NCBI GenBank assembly: GCA_002747825.1
Contig: PDQQ01000012.1
Coordinates: forward strand, 48,764 to 112,763
From: Deltaproteobacteria bacterium
GTDB taxonomy: Bacteria; Desulfobacterota; Desulfobulbia; Desulfobulbales; Desulfocapsaceae
Direction of reading: 5' to 3'
DNA length: 64,000 bases
Part shown: piece by piece, positions 37,179-46,605 of the stretch
How the letters are laid out: each line of letters starts with the position of its first letter
Numbering within the stretch: the stretch's first letter is position 1
The notes under the pieces: generated by a model
Databases searched by the model: none
What the model was told of the DNA's origin: nothing
The model's input: the letters and a program-made list of their open reading frames with translations, nothing else
Translations under genes and position numbers: made by a program

Positions 37179-38159
37179 ATGAATGGCAGGGAGAAAAGGC
37201 TTCGGGTTCTGGCTCCGGCCAAAATAAATCTGTTTTTACGCGTACAGGGCAGAAGACCCGATGGCTACCACAACCTGTTGACCTGGATGCAGAAGGTTGA
37301 TCTCTGCGATACCCTTGATATTGCCCTGGTTGAGGGCGGGAAGATTCAGCTCGACTGTACCGGGGCAGAGCTTGGCTGCGCAGAGGATAATTTGGCCTTT
37401 CGGGCTGCTGCCGCATTTATCGCGCAGAGCCGTGTGCTTGAGGGGGCTGGGGTTGTTCTGCGTCTGCAGAAAAAAATTCCGATAGCCGCGGGGCTTGGTG
37501 GTGGCAGCAGTGACGCCGGAGCTGTCTTGCGCGGCTTGAACCATCTCGCCGGCGGCGAGTTCTCTGCAAGCCAGCTTGCCGATATGGCCCGCCCCCTGGG
37601 GGCTGATGTGCCTTTTTTTGCCGTTGATACAGGGGCCGTTCTCGCTTCAGGCAGGGGGGATGAGATGCGCCCGGTTGCCTCTTTGCAGGATGAAATCTTT
37701 GTGCTTGTTAATCCCGGATTTTCTGTTTCGACAAAGTGGGTTTTTGAAAATTTATCGTTGACAAGTAAAAAAAATATTCCTACACTGCCTCTCTTTCGAG
37801 AGGACGGTGTAATCTCTTATACTCAGGACGATTTGTTGAACGATCTGGAGTCAGTGACGCTGGAGGTTCATCCTGAGGCCCGGGAGATCAAAAAGGATCT
37901 GCTTGCCTCGGGTGCATCGGCTGCTTTGATGTCAGGGAGTGGCCCGACTGTTTTTGGTATCTATCCCAGGAGTAAATGGGATGTGGATGCCCTCCAGAGG
38001 CTTGCCGACAGTTTTCGCAGAAAATACGGAGAGAAAATTTTTGTAGTCAGAGCATGTGCTGGGGCGTCGCCAAGCGGTAAGGCACCGGGTTTTGATCCCG
38101 GCATTCGTAGGTTCGAATCCTGCCGCCCCAGCCATCTTCCTCAAGAAGAATCTCGATAA
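37179..38159 (+). CDS. ispE: 4-diphosphocytidyl-2-C-methyl-D-erythritol kinase
   Basis: A 326-residue GHMP kinase that phosphorylates CDP-methylerythritol in the MEP isoprenoid pathway. PAKINLFLRV opens the protein, PIAAGLGGGSSDAGAVLRGL is the ATP loop and LMSGSGPTVFGIY the C-terminal motif. I start at ATG 37179, not the in-frame upstream codon at 37146. The recognisable IspE sequence ends near FVVRACAG; the last 33 or so residues (ASPSGKAPGFDPG and on) are translated from the tRNA-Gln gene and its downstream bases, so the frame has no stop before the tRNA. Confidence 0.93.
   Translation: MNGREKRLRVLAPAKINLFLRVQGRRPDGYHNLLTWMQKVDLCDTLDIALVEGGKIQLDCTGAELGCAEDNLAFRAAAAFIAQSRVLEGAGVVLRLQKKIPIAAGLGGGSSDAGAVLRGLNHLAGGEFSASQLADMARPLGADVPFFAVDTGAVLASGRGDEMRPVASLQDEIFVLVNPGFSVSTKWVFENLSLTSKKNIPTLPLFREDGVISYTQDDLLNDLESVTLEVHPEAREIKKDLLASGASAALMSGSGPTVFGIYPRSKWDVDALQRLADSFRRKYGEKIFVVRACAGASPSGKAPGFDPGIRRFESCRPSHLPQEESR
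38060..38134 (+). tRNA. tRNA-Gln(TTG)
   Basis: A 75-base tRNA with CCA encoded. The acceptor arm TGGGGCG/CGCCCCA pairs perfectly, with discriminator G and CCA at 38131-38134. The anticodon stem CCGGG/CCCGG encloses the loop TTTTGAT with anticodon TTG, so it reads CAA and by wobble CAG. The T arm GTTCGAATC is canonical. It lies on the same strand as ispE and overlaps the 3' end of that reading frame. Confidence 0.97.
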
Positions 38160-38198
38160 CCGGTTATGTAGATTTGGGGTGATTGTTGATTTTTCAGG

Positions 38199-38237
38199 TC
38201 AGGCAGAGCAAGGGAGAGGCTTGGCCTGATTTTTTTT
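38199..38237 (+). terminator. terminator after ispE-tRNA-Gln
   Basis: TCAGGC at 38199-38204 pairs with GCCTGA at 38224-38229, with CAAG/CTTG inside, then T8. It lies 65 bases after the tRNA. Confidence 0.7.
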
Positions 38238-38329
38238 AGAGGAATCGAGGCGTCTCGGCAGCATCTGCTGATGAGGGAGAAGACGAGAGTAACCCTTGTT
38301 CATACTTGGCGACAACCAACGATAAAACC

Positions 38330-39268
38330 ATGCGAGATTTAAAGGTTATTTCCGGCAACGCGCATCGGGAGATGGCACAAGAGATCGCTGCCCATCTCAA
38401 CATCTCCTTGACGAAAGCAGAAGTCCGCAAATTTAGTGATGGTGAGATCTTTGTCGAGGTCAAGGAAAACGTTCGCGGTGCTGACGTTTTCGTCGTTCAG
38501 CCGACGTCGACGCCTGTGAATGACCATTTGATGGAACTCATCATCATGGTCGATGCCCTGCGAAGGGCCTCGGCAAGGCGTATTACCGCGGTCATTCCAT
38601 ACTACGGATATGCCCGTCAGGACAGGAAAAATGCCCCACGTGTACCTATTTCGGCAAAGGTGGTTGCCGAGATGCTTACAGCTGTCGGTGTTCGCAGGGT
38701 ACTCTGTATGGATCTGCATGCCGGTCAGATACAGGGGTTTTTTAATATCCCTGTTGACCATCTGTATGCGGCGCCGGTGCTCGTTGAATATATTCGATCA
38801 GCCTTTACCAACGATGTTATCATGGTGTCGCCGGATGCCGGTGGTGTTGAGCGGACAAGGGCCTTTGCCAAGAGATTGAATTGTGGTCTTGCCATTATCG
38901 ATAAACGCCGGGATCGTCCCAATGAATGTCAGGCTATGCATGTCATTGGTGATGTTAAGGGAAAAAATGCTATCCTGATGGATGATATGGTTGATACAGC
39001 CGGCACACTGTGTGCCGGGGCAGAGACCCTGCTGGCCAACGGCGCCAGGGAGGTGCATGCCTGCTGTTCCCATCCGGTGCTTTCCGGGCCGGCGATAGAC
39101 AGGTTGAATCATTCTCATATCAAGTCGCTGGTGGTCACCAATTCAATCCCGCTCAGTGAGGCGGCAAAGAGTTGTGATAAAATTAAGGTGTTGTCTGTGT
39201 CGAGTTTGTTGGGTGATGCGATTTATAGAATCCACAATGAAGATTCTGTCAGTTCCCTGTTCATTTGA
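38330..39268 (+). CDS. prs: ribose-phosphate pyrophosphokinase
   Basis: Converts ribose 5-phosphate and ATP to PRPP, the precursor of nucleotides, His and Trp. The ATG at 38330 gives 312 residues, close to the family length; a TTG at 38306 would add eight residues and neither has a strong ribosome binding site. Signatures are [47 protein letters not shown] and the PRPP loop [11 protein letters not shown]. It follows tRNA-Gln and precedes rplY. Confidence 0.96.
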   Translation: MRDLKVISGNAHREMAQEIAAHLNISLTKAEVRKFSDGEIFVEVKENVRGADVFVVQPTSTPVNDHLMELIIMVDALRRASARRITAVIPYYGYARQDRKNAPRVPISAKVVAEMLTAVGVRRVLCMDLHAGQIQGFFNIPVDHLYAAPVLVEYIRSAFTNDVIMVSPDAGGVERTRAFAKRLNCGLAIIDKRRDRPNECQAMHVIGDVKGKNAILMDDMVDTAGTLCAGAETLLANGAREVHACCSHPVLSGPAIDRLNHSHIKSLVVTNSIPLSEAAKSCDKIKVLSVSSLLGDAIYRIHNEDSVSSLFI

Positions 39269-39362
39269 TATAAGGGGCTTTTGCTCTCACTCTTGAAAAG
39301 AATACGTATATGTTTTGTCGTCTCGGTTTCCGATTTCTAGCCGAGCACACGAAGGAGGAATT

Positions 39363-39998
39363 ATGCTTCAAGTCGAAATGTCTGCTTCTTTACGAGACAG
39401 CTCAGGGAAGGGCCCAATGCGTCGTTTGCGTATGCAGGGAATGACCCCCGCCGTGGTCTATGGCGCGGGTTCCGAAGCGGTCAAACTGCAAATGGACACC
39501 AAGACGCTGATGACAGATCTGCTGAAATATCATCATCGTAATGCCGTTGTAACCTTGAAGCTTGAGGGAGGTGGGGTAAAGACCTGTATGATTGGTGAGG
39601 TACAGACCAATCCCGTCTCCGATACCCTGGTTCATGTCGATTTCTGTGAGATTGATCTCGAGAAAGAACGTGCCTTTCGGGTTCCGATTGCCTATGAAGG
39701 AACGCCGAAGGGTGTTGAGTTGGGTGGTGTCTTGTCTATCATCTGTGACGATGTCGAGGTCCTTGGAAAACCCCTTGATATCCCAGATGAAATAAAGGTC
39801 GACATTCGCGCTCTGGTTATCGGAAAAAGTTTGACCTGCAAGGCCTTGCAGATTCCTGAAAACCTGCAGATGCTCACTCCGGCAAAGACCGTTGCTGTTT
39901 CGGTTGTAAAGCCTGGTGAGAAGACGTTTGAAGAGGATGAAGAAACAGAAGAAACCACAGAAACAGCAGAAACCGAAGAGGCTCCTGCTGAGGAGTAG
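39363..39998 (+). CDS. rplY: ribosomal protein bL25, Ctc/TL5 type
   Basis: A 211-residue L25 of the long (Ctc) type, which binds 5S rRNA. An N-terminal L25 domain (MQGMTPAVVYG, LVHVDFCEIDL) is followed by the beta-rich C-terminal domain (VPIAYEGTPKGVELGGVLS) and an acidic Glu/Thr-rich tail of about 25 residues. AGGAGG lies just before ATG 39363. A 5S rRNA gene end is at the right edge of the window, which is coincidental. Terminator follows. Confidence 0.95.
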   Translation: MLQVEMSASLRDSSGKGPMRRLRMQGMTPAVVYGAGSEAVKLQMDTKTLMTDLLKYHHRNAVVTLKLEGGGVKTCMIGEVQTNPVSDTLVHVDFCEIDLEKERAFRVPIAYEGTPKGVELGGVLSIICDDVEVLGKPLDIPDEIKVDIRALVIGKSLTCKALQIPENLQMLTPAKTVAVSVVKPGEKTFEEDEETEETTETAETEEAPAEE

Positions 39999-40045
39999 TT
40001 TTTTCTGAAGATACAGAAGGCTTTTTTATCTGTTCGTTTTGCAAG

Positions 40046-40077
40046 GGTCCGGAGATCTTTTTCCGGACCTTTTTTTT
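40046..40077 (+). terminator. terminator between rplY and pth
   Basis: GGTCCGGA at 40046-40053 pairs with TCCGGACC at 40062-40069, followed by T8. It may lower, not abolish, read-through into pth 20 bases later. Confidence 0.85.
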
Positions 40078-40096
40078 AGGTCCTGGAGAAAACGTT

Positions 40097-40693
40097 ATGG
40101 AGAATCGGGAAATGCTGGTTGTTGGCCTTGGAAATCCGGGTGAGCAATATAGCAGAACGCGGCATAATATAGGCTTCATGCTCGCCGAAGAAATTGCCGA
40201 CCGCTATGCAGCCGGGCTCTCTTTTAAAGAGAAATGGCAGGCCGCATCTCTTATGACCGGTATCTCCGGCGCCAGGGTACATCTTGTAAAACCTCTCACC
40301 TTTATGAACAGAAGTGGGACCGCTGTTTTGCGTTTTATGTCGTACTACAAGATCGCTCCCTCTCATCTTCTGGTCATCCACGATGATCTTGATATGCCCT
40401 GTGCCAGGATAAAACTGGTCAAAGGTGGAGGGGCCGGTGGACATAATGGCATTCGGTCGATAGTCTCTTCGCTGGGAACAAAGGATTTTTTTCGGCTCAA
40501 GGTGGGCATTGGCAGACCTGGGATGGCGGATGTTCATAAGGACTTTCCGGTCGATAAATATGTGCTGAGCCATTTTACAGCAGAAGATGTCGCCCAGCTC
40601 TCCTCCCGGCTTGATCCTGTTCTGGATGGTCTGGAGTTGTTCTTTGACGGTGATGTTTCAAGAGCCCAGACGCTCTTGAACAGCCTGCGTTAA
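40097..40693 (+). CDS. pth: peptidyl-tRNA hydrolase
   Basis: A 198-residue enzyme that frees tRNA from stalled peptidyl-tRNA. The catalytic histidine lies in YSRTRHNIGF near residue 21, with FMNRSG, VIHDDLDMP and KGGGAGGHNGIRSI also present. Length is usual. GGAG precedes the ATG by 8 bases. The rplY-pth order is common in bacteria. Confidence 0.97.
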   Translation: MENREMLVVGLGNPGEQYSRTRHNIGFMLAEEIADRYAAGLSFKEKWQAASLMTGISGARVHLVKPLTFMNRSGTAVLRFMSYYKIAPSHLLVIHDDLDMPCARIKLVKGGGAGGHNGIRSIVSSLGTKDFFRLKVGIGRPGMADVHKDFPVDKYVLSHFTAEDVAQLSSRLDPVLDGLELFFDGDVSRAQTLLNSLR

Positions 40694-41067
40694 TTTTGCA
40701 AGCCCTCTTTACAAGGCACTCCATGTCGTCCTCTGCAACGGTTCGCCTCGCCTCTTGCCCCCCGAACAACGTTGCCCATGAAAAATCCGCATTCGAGCCA
40801 TCAAGAGAAGTGAGAGACAAAACATGCCCCTGCTTTTTTCGATCTGCATTCCGTTTCTTCCCATGAGCTTTTTTATGTGCAAAAAAGTACGGCAATTCAA
40901 TTAAAAATATGGTAATGTATACAATCCGCGGTTTGGGGTAGTCGTCTATACTGTTATTTCTTTTGGCTTTTTCTGATAGCTGCAGTCGCTGGTCCTGTCG
41001 TTGGTCCAACTGTTTTTATGGCCTTTGTGCCTGTTTGTTGTTACTTGGTCGGGTAAAGGAGGTATCT
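40694..41067. other. intergenic region before carD
   Basis: About 370 bases with no supported gene. A weak promoter candidate for carD is TTCAAT/TATACA (16-base spacer) near 40897-40925. A strong AAAGGAGG stands just before the carD GTG. Confidence 0.4.
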
Positions 41068-41547
41068 GTGTTTTCTGAAGGTGATATGGCTGTGTATCCA
41101 GCCCATGGTGTTGGTGTGATCAAAGCGGTTGAAACAAAGACTGTGGGAGGTGTGGATCAGTCCTTCTATGTTTTGGAGATTCTCGATACCAGTATGCGTA
41201 TTATGATCCCGACGGATGGTAGTAACAATGTTGGACTGCGTGCGATTGTCAAAGAGGATGAGGTTGATACTATTCTGGACATTCTTTCAGATCGTTCTGT
41301 TGAGCTGGGTACCCAGACCTGGAATCGTCGTTATCGCGATTATATGGAAAAGATCAAGACCGGTTCTGTCCATGAAGTGGCAGAGGTGTTAAGGGATCTT
41401 TTTTTGCTGAGCGCCGACAAGGATCTCAGCTATGGTGAACGGAAGATGATGGATACAGCAAAGAGTCTTCTTGTCAAAGAGATATCGCTTGCACAGAATA
41501 ATAGTGAAGACGATGTCTGTAAAACCATTGATTCGATCTTCTTTTGA
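41068..41547 (+). CDS. carD: CarD family transcriptional regulator
   Basis: A 159-residue CarD/CdnL-type protein. The N-terminal RNA-polymerase-interacting domain begins FSEGDMAVYPAHGVGVI and a helical DNA-binding domain follows (LRDLFLLSADKDLSYGERKMM). CarD proteins bind the RNA polymerase beta subunit and stabilise open complexes, often at rRNA promoters. GTG 41068 with AAAGGAGG upstream is the start; the in-frame extension to 40963 is not needed. Monocistronic or ahead of rluD by 36 bases. Confidence 0.9.
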   Translation: MFSEGDMAVYPAHGVGVIKAVETKTVGGVDQSFYVLEILDTSMRIMIPTDGSNNVGLRAIVKEDEVDTILDILSDRSVELGTQTWNRRYRDYMEKIKTGSVHEVAEVLRDLFLLSADKDLSYGERKMMDTAKSLLVKEISLAQNNSEDDVCKTIDSIFF

Positions 41548-41583
41548 TCTCGTATCTCTTTTTCGTCTTGTTAATACCAGCAT

Positions 41584-42516
41584 ATGGACCATCAGCCCTT
41601 TTGTTTCCTCGTTGAACGAAGGCACGCCGGGCTGCGCTTTGATAAGTTTGTGGCCTTTCAGTTGCCGTCGCTTTCGAGAAGCCAGATCTGTTTGGCCATA
41701 GAAAATAAGACCCTGACCGTTGACGGCCATCCCAAAAAGAACAGCTATCGGCTCAAGGCCGGAGAGACCGTTTCCGGGTTTGTCGCAGAAGAAAAACCCC
41801 TCAGTGTCTGCGCAGAGCAGATCGATTTTTCGATTCTTTTTGAGGATCAATGGCTGCTTTTTATCAGCAAGCCACCCGGGCTTGTTGTACATCCTGGTCC
41901 TGGAAACCCGAAGGGCACCCTGGTCAATGGTCTGGTCTGGTATTGCGCCTCTCTCTCCGAGGTTGGTGACAGTATTCGCCCGGGTCTTGTACACAGGCTT
42001 GACAAGGATACCTCAGGGGTGATGGTTGTCGCCAAGACAAACTCCGTGCATCGCCATCTCGTCGAGATTTTTAAGAATCATAGGCTCCATAAAGAGTATC
42101 TGGCCCTTGTTCATGGTATCCCGCAAGAGCGTCAGGGCCGGGTGGTCGGTTCGATCGGTCGGCATCCGGTACATCGCCAGAAGATGGCGGTGACAGCGAG
42201 CGGCGGCAAGTATGCTGTAACCAACTGGCAGCAGCTCAACGTCCTTGCCGATACCTTTTCGACCATGCGTGTCGTTATTGAGACCGGCAGAACCCATCAA
42301 ATTCGGGTGCATCTCGCCCATATCGGTTTTCCTGTTGCCGGTGATGATCTCTACGGGGGGAGTAAGGACAACTCAATCTTTCCCCGACAAATGCTGCATG
42401 CCTCCCGCCTGGCCTTCGAACACCCGATAACCGGTGAGAGTCTTGATGTAGGGGCCCCGGTATGGCCGGATATGCAACAGGTGCTGGATCGATTAAAGAG
42501 GGCGGATGATGGCTGA
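41584..42516 (+). CDS. rluD: 23S rRNA pseudouridine synthase, RluA/RluD family
   Basis: A 310-residue pseudouridine synthase. An N-terminal S4 domain (AGLRFDKFVAFQLPSLSRSQI) binds RNA; the catalytic aspartate is in LVHRLDKDTSGVMVVAK, followed by HKEYLALVHG and ETGRTHQIRVHLAHIG. RluD modifies helix 69 of 23S rRNA; a different RluA-family target cannot be excluded. The ATG lacks a clear ribosome binding site. Confidence 0.9.
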   Translation: MDHQPFCFLVERRHAGLRFDKFVAFQLPSLSRSQICLAIENKTLTVDGHPKKNSYRLKAGETVSGFVAEEKPLSVCAEQIDFSILFEDQWLLFISKPPGLVVHPGPGNPKGTLVNGLVWYCASLSEVGDSIRPGLVHRLDKDTSGVMVVAKTNSVHRHLVEIFKNHRLHKEYLALVHGIPQERQGRVVGSIGRHPVHRQKMAVTASGGKYAVTNWQQLNVLADTFSTMRVVIETGRTHQIRVHLAHIGFPVAGDDLYGGSKDNSIFPRQMLHASRLAFEHPITGESLDVGAPVWPDMQQVLDRLKRADDG

Positions 42517-42655
42517 TCCGTTCTCTTCTGCGCCTGATAAAGGCTTGTGAGCGAGAGTCTGGCACCTTTGCCGACGAGGTTGCCTGGGCTTTGCAGAAAT
42601 GGTTTGAGGACGTACGGTTTTTGGGTGGTTGTAAAAAACGACAGGGTTGGGGCTT

Positions 42656-43267
42656 ATGACAGTTATCGGTGTCACTGGTGGGTATGGTTCCGGCAAAAGC
42701 AGTGTAGGCAGGGCTCTGGCTTGCTGTCTTGACGCAGAGCTTGTCGATTCCGATCGTCTCTGCCGGGAGTTTCTTCTTCCGGAACAACAAGGATACCAAG
42801 GTCTTGTGGCGATGTTTGGAGAGCGTTTTCTGGATGGCGATGGGCTGCTTGACAGGGCGAAGCTGCGCAGGGCTGTGTTTACCGATTCTGCGGTAAAAGA
42901 CGGTCTTGAATCAATCCTGCACCCTTTAGTAAGAGAGAGCATACTGCTTGTTGCAAGAACCTGTCTGAAGAAGGGGCGGTTTCTGGTCGCAGAGGTTCCT
43001 CTGCTCTTTGAAACGGGTTGGCAAAACGATTTTCAAATCACCCTGCTCGTGCGCACAGATCCAGAGCTCTCTGCAAAACGCGGGGCACGGCGTGATCGGG
43101 TTGAGGTCGCAGAGGCAAGGCAGATCATATCTCAGCAGATGCCTTTGTCTGACAAGGAAATGCTGGCGGATTTCATTGTTGACAACAATGGTCTCTTTGT
43201 CAGCACCATGCAGCAATTAGCCTGGTGTACGGGGTCGATCTTTGCCAAACTGGCAAATAAAAAATAA
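42656..43267 (+). CDS. coaE: dephospho-CoA kinase
   Basis: A 203-residue P-loop kinase for the last step of coenzyme A synthesis. GVTGGYGSGKSSVGRAL is the Walker A, DSDRLCREFL the acceptor segment, LHPLVR and AEVPLLFETGWQ the typical core. ATG 42656 lies after a GGGG-rich ribosome binding site; the in-frame TTG at 42647 is less likely. Followed by the rho promoter. Confidence 0.95.
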   Translation: MTVIGVTGGYGSGKSSVGRALACCLDAELVDSDRLCREFLLPEQQGYQGLVAMFGERFLDGDGLLDRAKLRRAVFTDSAVKDGLESILHPLVRESILLVARTCLKKGRFLVAEVPLLFETGWQNDFQITLLVRTDPELSAKRGARRDRVEVAEARQIISQQMPLSDKEMLADFIVDNNGLFVSTMQQLAWCTGSIFAKLANKK

Positions 43268-43289
43268 TCCGTTCTTTGCCCTAAATTCC

Positions 43290-43318
43290 TTGACAAAGGG
43301 TTTTTGAGACCTTATAAA
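43290..43318 (+). promoter_or_regulatory. sigma-70 promoter for rho
   Basis: TTGACA at 43290-43295 and TATAAA at 43313-43318 with a 17-base spacer, close to consensus. The start site near 43325 leaves a leader of about 420 bases before rho. Confidence 0.75.
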
Positions 43319-43743
43319 CAGGAGAAAAGTTGGGCTGGATTCTGACTTTCAGGGTTTTAGCTTCGTTTCTGTTTTTCTTTTCGCTGAAAAAAATCACTTT
43401 TTTTACGTCGTATATCGGGAGATCAATGCTTTCCTTCTGTGGTTTCAGGCTCTACTGTCACGGCGTTTCCTCGTTTTTTATTAGAGAACTTTCATCGTAT
43501 TTTGTATTTTGATTAAAACCTGAACGGTTCATTCCCCTTCCTATTTTGCGTTATGCACAAAATATTCCTTCAATAAAATATTGGCTGGGGCCTTTTGGTT
43601 TCAGCATTTTCCTCTGAGGAAAAGTAAAGATTTGATCTTCGTCGAACGACCTATGATTTAAGACGTTCTTAACACACTGCTGTAGTATATGTAGCGGTTC
43701 ACACCAATCTTGCCAAAAGAAAGAGCAAAGGAGAAGAGTTGTA
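43319..43743 (+). other. long leader of rho
   Basis: About 425 bases of leader rich in T and poor in open frames; only short frames of at most 60 to 85 codons occur. Rho is known to limit its own expression by early termination in its leader in other bacteria. The ribosome binding site AAAGGAG lies just before the start codon. Confidence 0.45.
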
Positions 43744-44994
43744 ATGAATCTGGCGGAACTGAAAAACAAACGAATTGGCGAGCTTGTTGAGCTTGCCCAA
43801 AAACTCAAGGTTGACGGGTATAGCTCACTCAGTAAGCAGGAGCTTATTTTTGCGATACTGAAGGCCGAGTCGGTAAAGGACGGGAAGATGCGGGGCAGCG
43901 GTGTCCTGGAGATATTGCCCGACGGCTTCGGTTTTCTCAGGGCTCCTGATTACAACTATCTGCCGGGTCCTGATGATATTTATGTCTCTCCTTCCCAGAT
44001 ACGGCGCCTTAATCTCAAAACGGGGGATACTGTAGAGGGGCTGGTGAGAGCCCCCAAGGAGGGTGAGCGTTATTTTGCCCTGCTCAAGGTGGACAGTGTC
44101 AATTTTGATCCACCTGAGGCGGCAAAGCAAAAAACAATCTTTGGCAATCTCACGCCGTTGCATCCCAACGAGGCCCTCTGCCTCGAATGGCAGCCGGATA
44201 ATTTTTCGATGCGTATAATGGATCTTTTCGCACCCATTGGCAAAGGACAGCGTGGGCTTATCGTCGCACCTCCTCGAACCGGAAAGACCGTGCTCATGCA
44301 GAAAATTGCCAACTCCATTGTCCGTAATCATAAAGAGGTCTACCTGATCGTTCTTCTCATAGATGAGCGTCCGGAAGAGGTGACGGAGATGGCCCGGACG
44401 GTTCGGACGGCAGAGGTTGTCAGTTCGACCTTTGATGAACCCCCGCAGCGCCATATTCAGGTCGCAGAGATGGTCATAGAAAAGGCCAAGAGGCTGGTCG
44501 AACACAAAAAGGATGTTGTTATACTGCTCGACAGTATAACCCGGCTGGCGAGAGCCTATAATACGGTTACGCCGGCAAGCGGCAAGATCCTCTCCGGTGG
44601 TGTCGAAGCAAACGCCCTGCATCGCCCGAAGCGGTTTTTTGGAGCCGCCAGAAATATAGAAGAAGGGGGCAGCCTGACAATTCTGGCGACGGCTCTTATC
44701 GAAACCGGGAGTCGTATGGATGAGGTCATTTTTGAAGAGTTTAAGGGTACCGGAAATATGGAGCTTGTCCTTGATCGGAAGATGGCTGAAAAGCGTATAT
44801 TCCCGGCCATTGACCTCAAACGCAGCGGAACCAGAAAAGAAGACCTTCTTATTAAGGCAGACGCCTTGAACCGGATATGGATTCTCCGAAAGCTGCTCAG
44901 CTCGATGAATCCGTCCGACTGTATGGATTTTCTTATTGATAAACTGAAGCAGCAGAAGAATAACGAAGGTTTTCTTGATTCAATGAATGGTTGA
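43744..44994 (+). CDS. rho: transcription termination factor Rho
   Basis: A 416-residue hexameric RNA helicase. The N-terminal helix bundle ([19 protein letters not shown]) and cold-shock-like RNA-binding domain ([25 protein letters not shown] begins it) precede the ATPase domain with Walker [12 protein letters not shown], and [12 protein letters not shown]. Length is that of the short, common form. Start ATG 43744 after AAAGGAG. It opens the rho-rpmE-prfA-prmC-murA cluster common in Desulfobacterota. Confidence 0.98.
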   Translation: MNLAELKNKRIGELVELAQKLKVDGYSSLSKQELIFAILKAESVKDGKMRGSGVLEILPDGFGFLRAPDYNYLPGPDDIYVSPSQIRRLNLKTGDTVEGLVRAPKEGERYFALLKVDSVNFDPPEAAKQKTIFGNLTPLHPNEALCLEWQPDNFSMRIMDLFAPIGKGQRGLIVAPPRTGKTVLMQKIANSIVRNHKEVYLIVLLIDERPEEVTEMARTVRTAEVVSSTFDEPPQRHIQVAEMVIEKAKRLVEHKKDVVILLDSITRLARAYNTVTPASGKILSGGVEANALHRPKRFFGAARNIEEGGSLTILATALIETGSRMDEVIFEEFKGTGNMELVLDRKMAEKRIFPAIDLKRSGTRKEDLLIKADALNRIWILRKLLSSMNPSDCMDFLIDKLKQQKNNEGFLDSMNG

Positions 44995-45229
44995 CAGAAA
45001 AGAGGCAACGAAAACTCTTTTTACTTGGATAAAGAGTAATTGTGGGGTATTCTAAACGATTGCTATTTCGTTGGGCAAGGCTCCTGTGCCGGAGAGAACC
45101 CGTTGCGAGTTCTGGCGTTTAGCCAATACTGGTGGCTTTTGATTGGCTGCCGGTCGTGGTCTCAGGTTTGCCCCTTTGTTGAGGGAAATTTTTATAACAG
45201 CGTATTTACGATCGAAGTATGGGGTTATT

Positions 45230-45457
45230 ATGAAAGAGGGAATACATCCAGAATATCATACGTTTAAGGCAAAATGTGCCTGTGGCGCAGAGGTTGAACT
45301 TGGTTCGGTTCTCCCTGAGATGAAGGTTGAGATATGTTCGGCCTGCCATCCTTTTTTTACAGGGAAACAGAAACTGATCGATACCGCTGGTCGTATTGAG
45401 AAGTTCAAGCAGCGTTATGCGAAGCACTACGCCGAGAAAGAATCCCAAAAAAAATGA
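45230..45457 (+). CDS. rpmE: ribosomal protein bL31
   Basis: A 75-residue L31 of the zinc-binding (C+) type: cysteines in KCACG and CSACH, then [26 protein letters not shown] 45230 is preceded by GGGG. A region of about 230 bases between rho and rpmE includes ACTCTTT/AAAGAGT (45013-45047), a hairpin without a T run. Part of the rho-murA cluster. Confidence 0.95.
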   Translation: MKEGIHPEYHTFKAKCACGAEVELGSVLPEMKVEICSACHPFFTGKQKLIDTAGRIEKFKQRYAKHYAEKESQKK

Positions 45458-45496
45458 GATGTCCGGTCGTGCCGGTAACCTTTTTGGGCCTTGAAC

Positions 45497-46567
45497 ATGT
45501 TTGATAGATTTGCTGACCTCGAAGACAAGATCTCTCATCTCGAGGGCAGGCTCTCTGATCCTGAGCTGATTGGCGATCAGAGGCAATATCAGAAGGTTGT
45601 TCGCGAGCATGCCCATCTCACTCGATTGAACGGCAAGTTCGAGGATCTGCGCAAGGTTCAGGCAGAGATCGCTGAAAACAGAGAGCTCCTCCGGGATGAC
45701 GGAGAAGATCTTGACCTGAAGGAGCTGGCGAAGGCAGAACTTGAGGAGCTCGCTGAGCAGGAAGCTTCGCTTGAAGAGGAAATTAAGATCATCCTCCTGC
45801 CCAAGGACCCCAATGATGAAAGGAATACCTTTCTTGAAATCAGGGCCGGAACAGGTGGGGATGAGGCCTCTTTGTTTGCCGGTGATCTCTTTCGTATGTA
45901 TAGCCGGTTTGCCGAATCTCAAGGCTGGAAGGTGGAGATTATCAGTTCCAGCCCTTTGGGAATTGGCGGTTTTAAGGAAATCGTTGCCCTGATTAGCGGA
46001 GAGCAGGTCTATTCCAAGCTGAAATACGAGAGCGGGGTCCACCGGGTACAGCGTGTTCCGGAGACGGAGACCCAGGGACGGATTCACACCTCTGCGGTGA
46101 CCGTAGCTATTCTGCCCGAAGCAGATGAGGTTGACGTTACCATCGATATGAACGAGTTGAAGTTTGATGTGTATCGCTCTTCCGGGCCTGGTGGCCAGTC
46201 TGTAAACACCACCGATTCAGCGGTAAGGGTTACCCACTTGCCGACGGGTCTGGTGGTCACCTGTCAGGATGAGAAATCCCAGCATAAGAACAAGGCAAAG
46301 GCCCTTACCGTGCTGCGGGCAAGGCTTTTGGATCAGCTTGAACAGGAAAACCACGATAAGATAAGCCAGGATAGAAAAAGCCAGGTGGGAAGCGGCGACA
46401 GAAGTGAACGAATCAGAACCTATAATTTCCCGCAGGGGCGGATGACCGACCATAGAATTAATCTTACCCTGTATAAGCTTGATGCTATTATGGCCGGCAA
46501 GCTTGAGGAGGTTATATTCCCCCTGATCAGTCATGACCAGGCCGAAAAGCTCAAGGCCCTCAACTGA
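45497..46567 (+). CDS. prfA: peptide chain release factor 1
   Basis: A 356-residue class I release factor recognising UAA and UAG. The tripeptide discriminator reads PET in [13 protein letters not shown], the PxT form of RF1, and the GGQ motif is in [17 protein letters not shown] use ATG 45497, two codons after the TTG at 45491. Followed within 40 bases by prmC, which methylates its GGQ glutamine. Confidence 0.97.
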   Translation: MFDRFADLEDKISHLEGRLSDPELIGDQRQYQKVVREHAHLTRLNGKFEDLRKVQAEIAENRELLRDDGEDLDLKELAKAELEELAEQEASLEEEIKIILLPKDPNDERNTFLEIRAGTGGDEASLFAGDLFRMYSRFAESQGWKVEIISSSPLGIGGFKEIVALISGEQVYSKLKYESGVHRVQRVPETETQGRIHTSAVTVAILPEADEVDVTIDMNELKFDVYRSSGPGGQSVNTTDSAVRVTHLPTGLVVTCQDEKSQHKNKAKALTVLRARLLDQLEQENHDKISQDRKSQVGSGDRSERIRTYNFPQGRMTDHRINLTLYKLDAIMAGKLEEVIFPLISHDQAEKLKALN

Positions 46568-46605
46568 CCAAACATCGATTCATCTCCTTTGCAGGTCTGG
46601 ATGCT

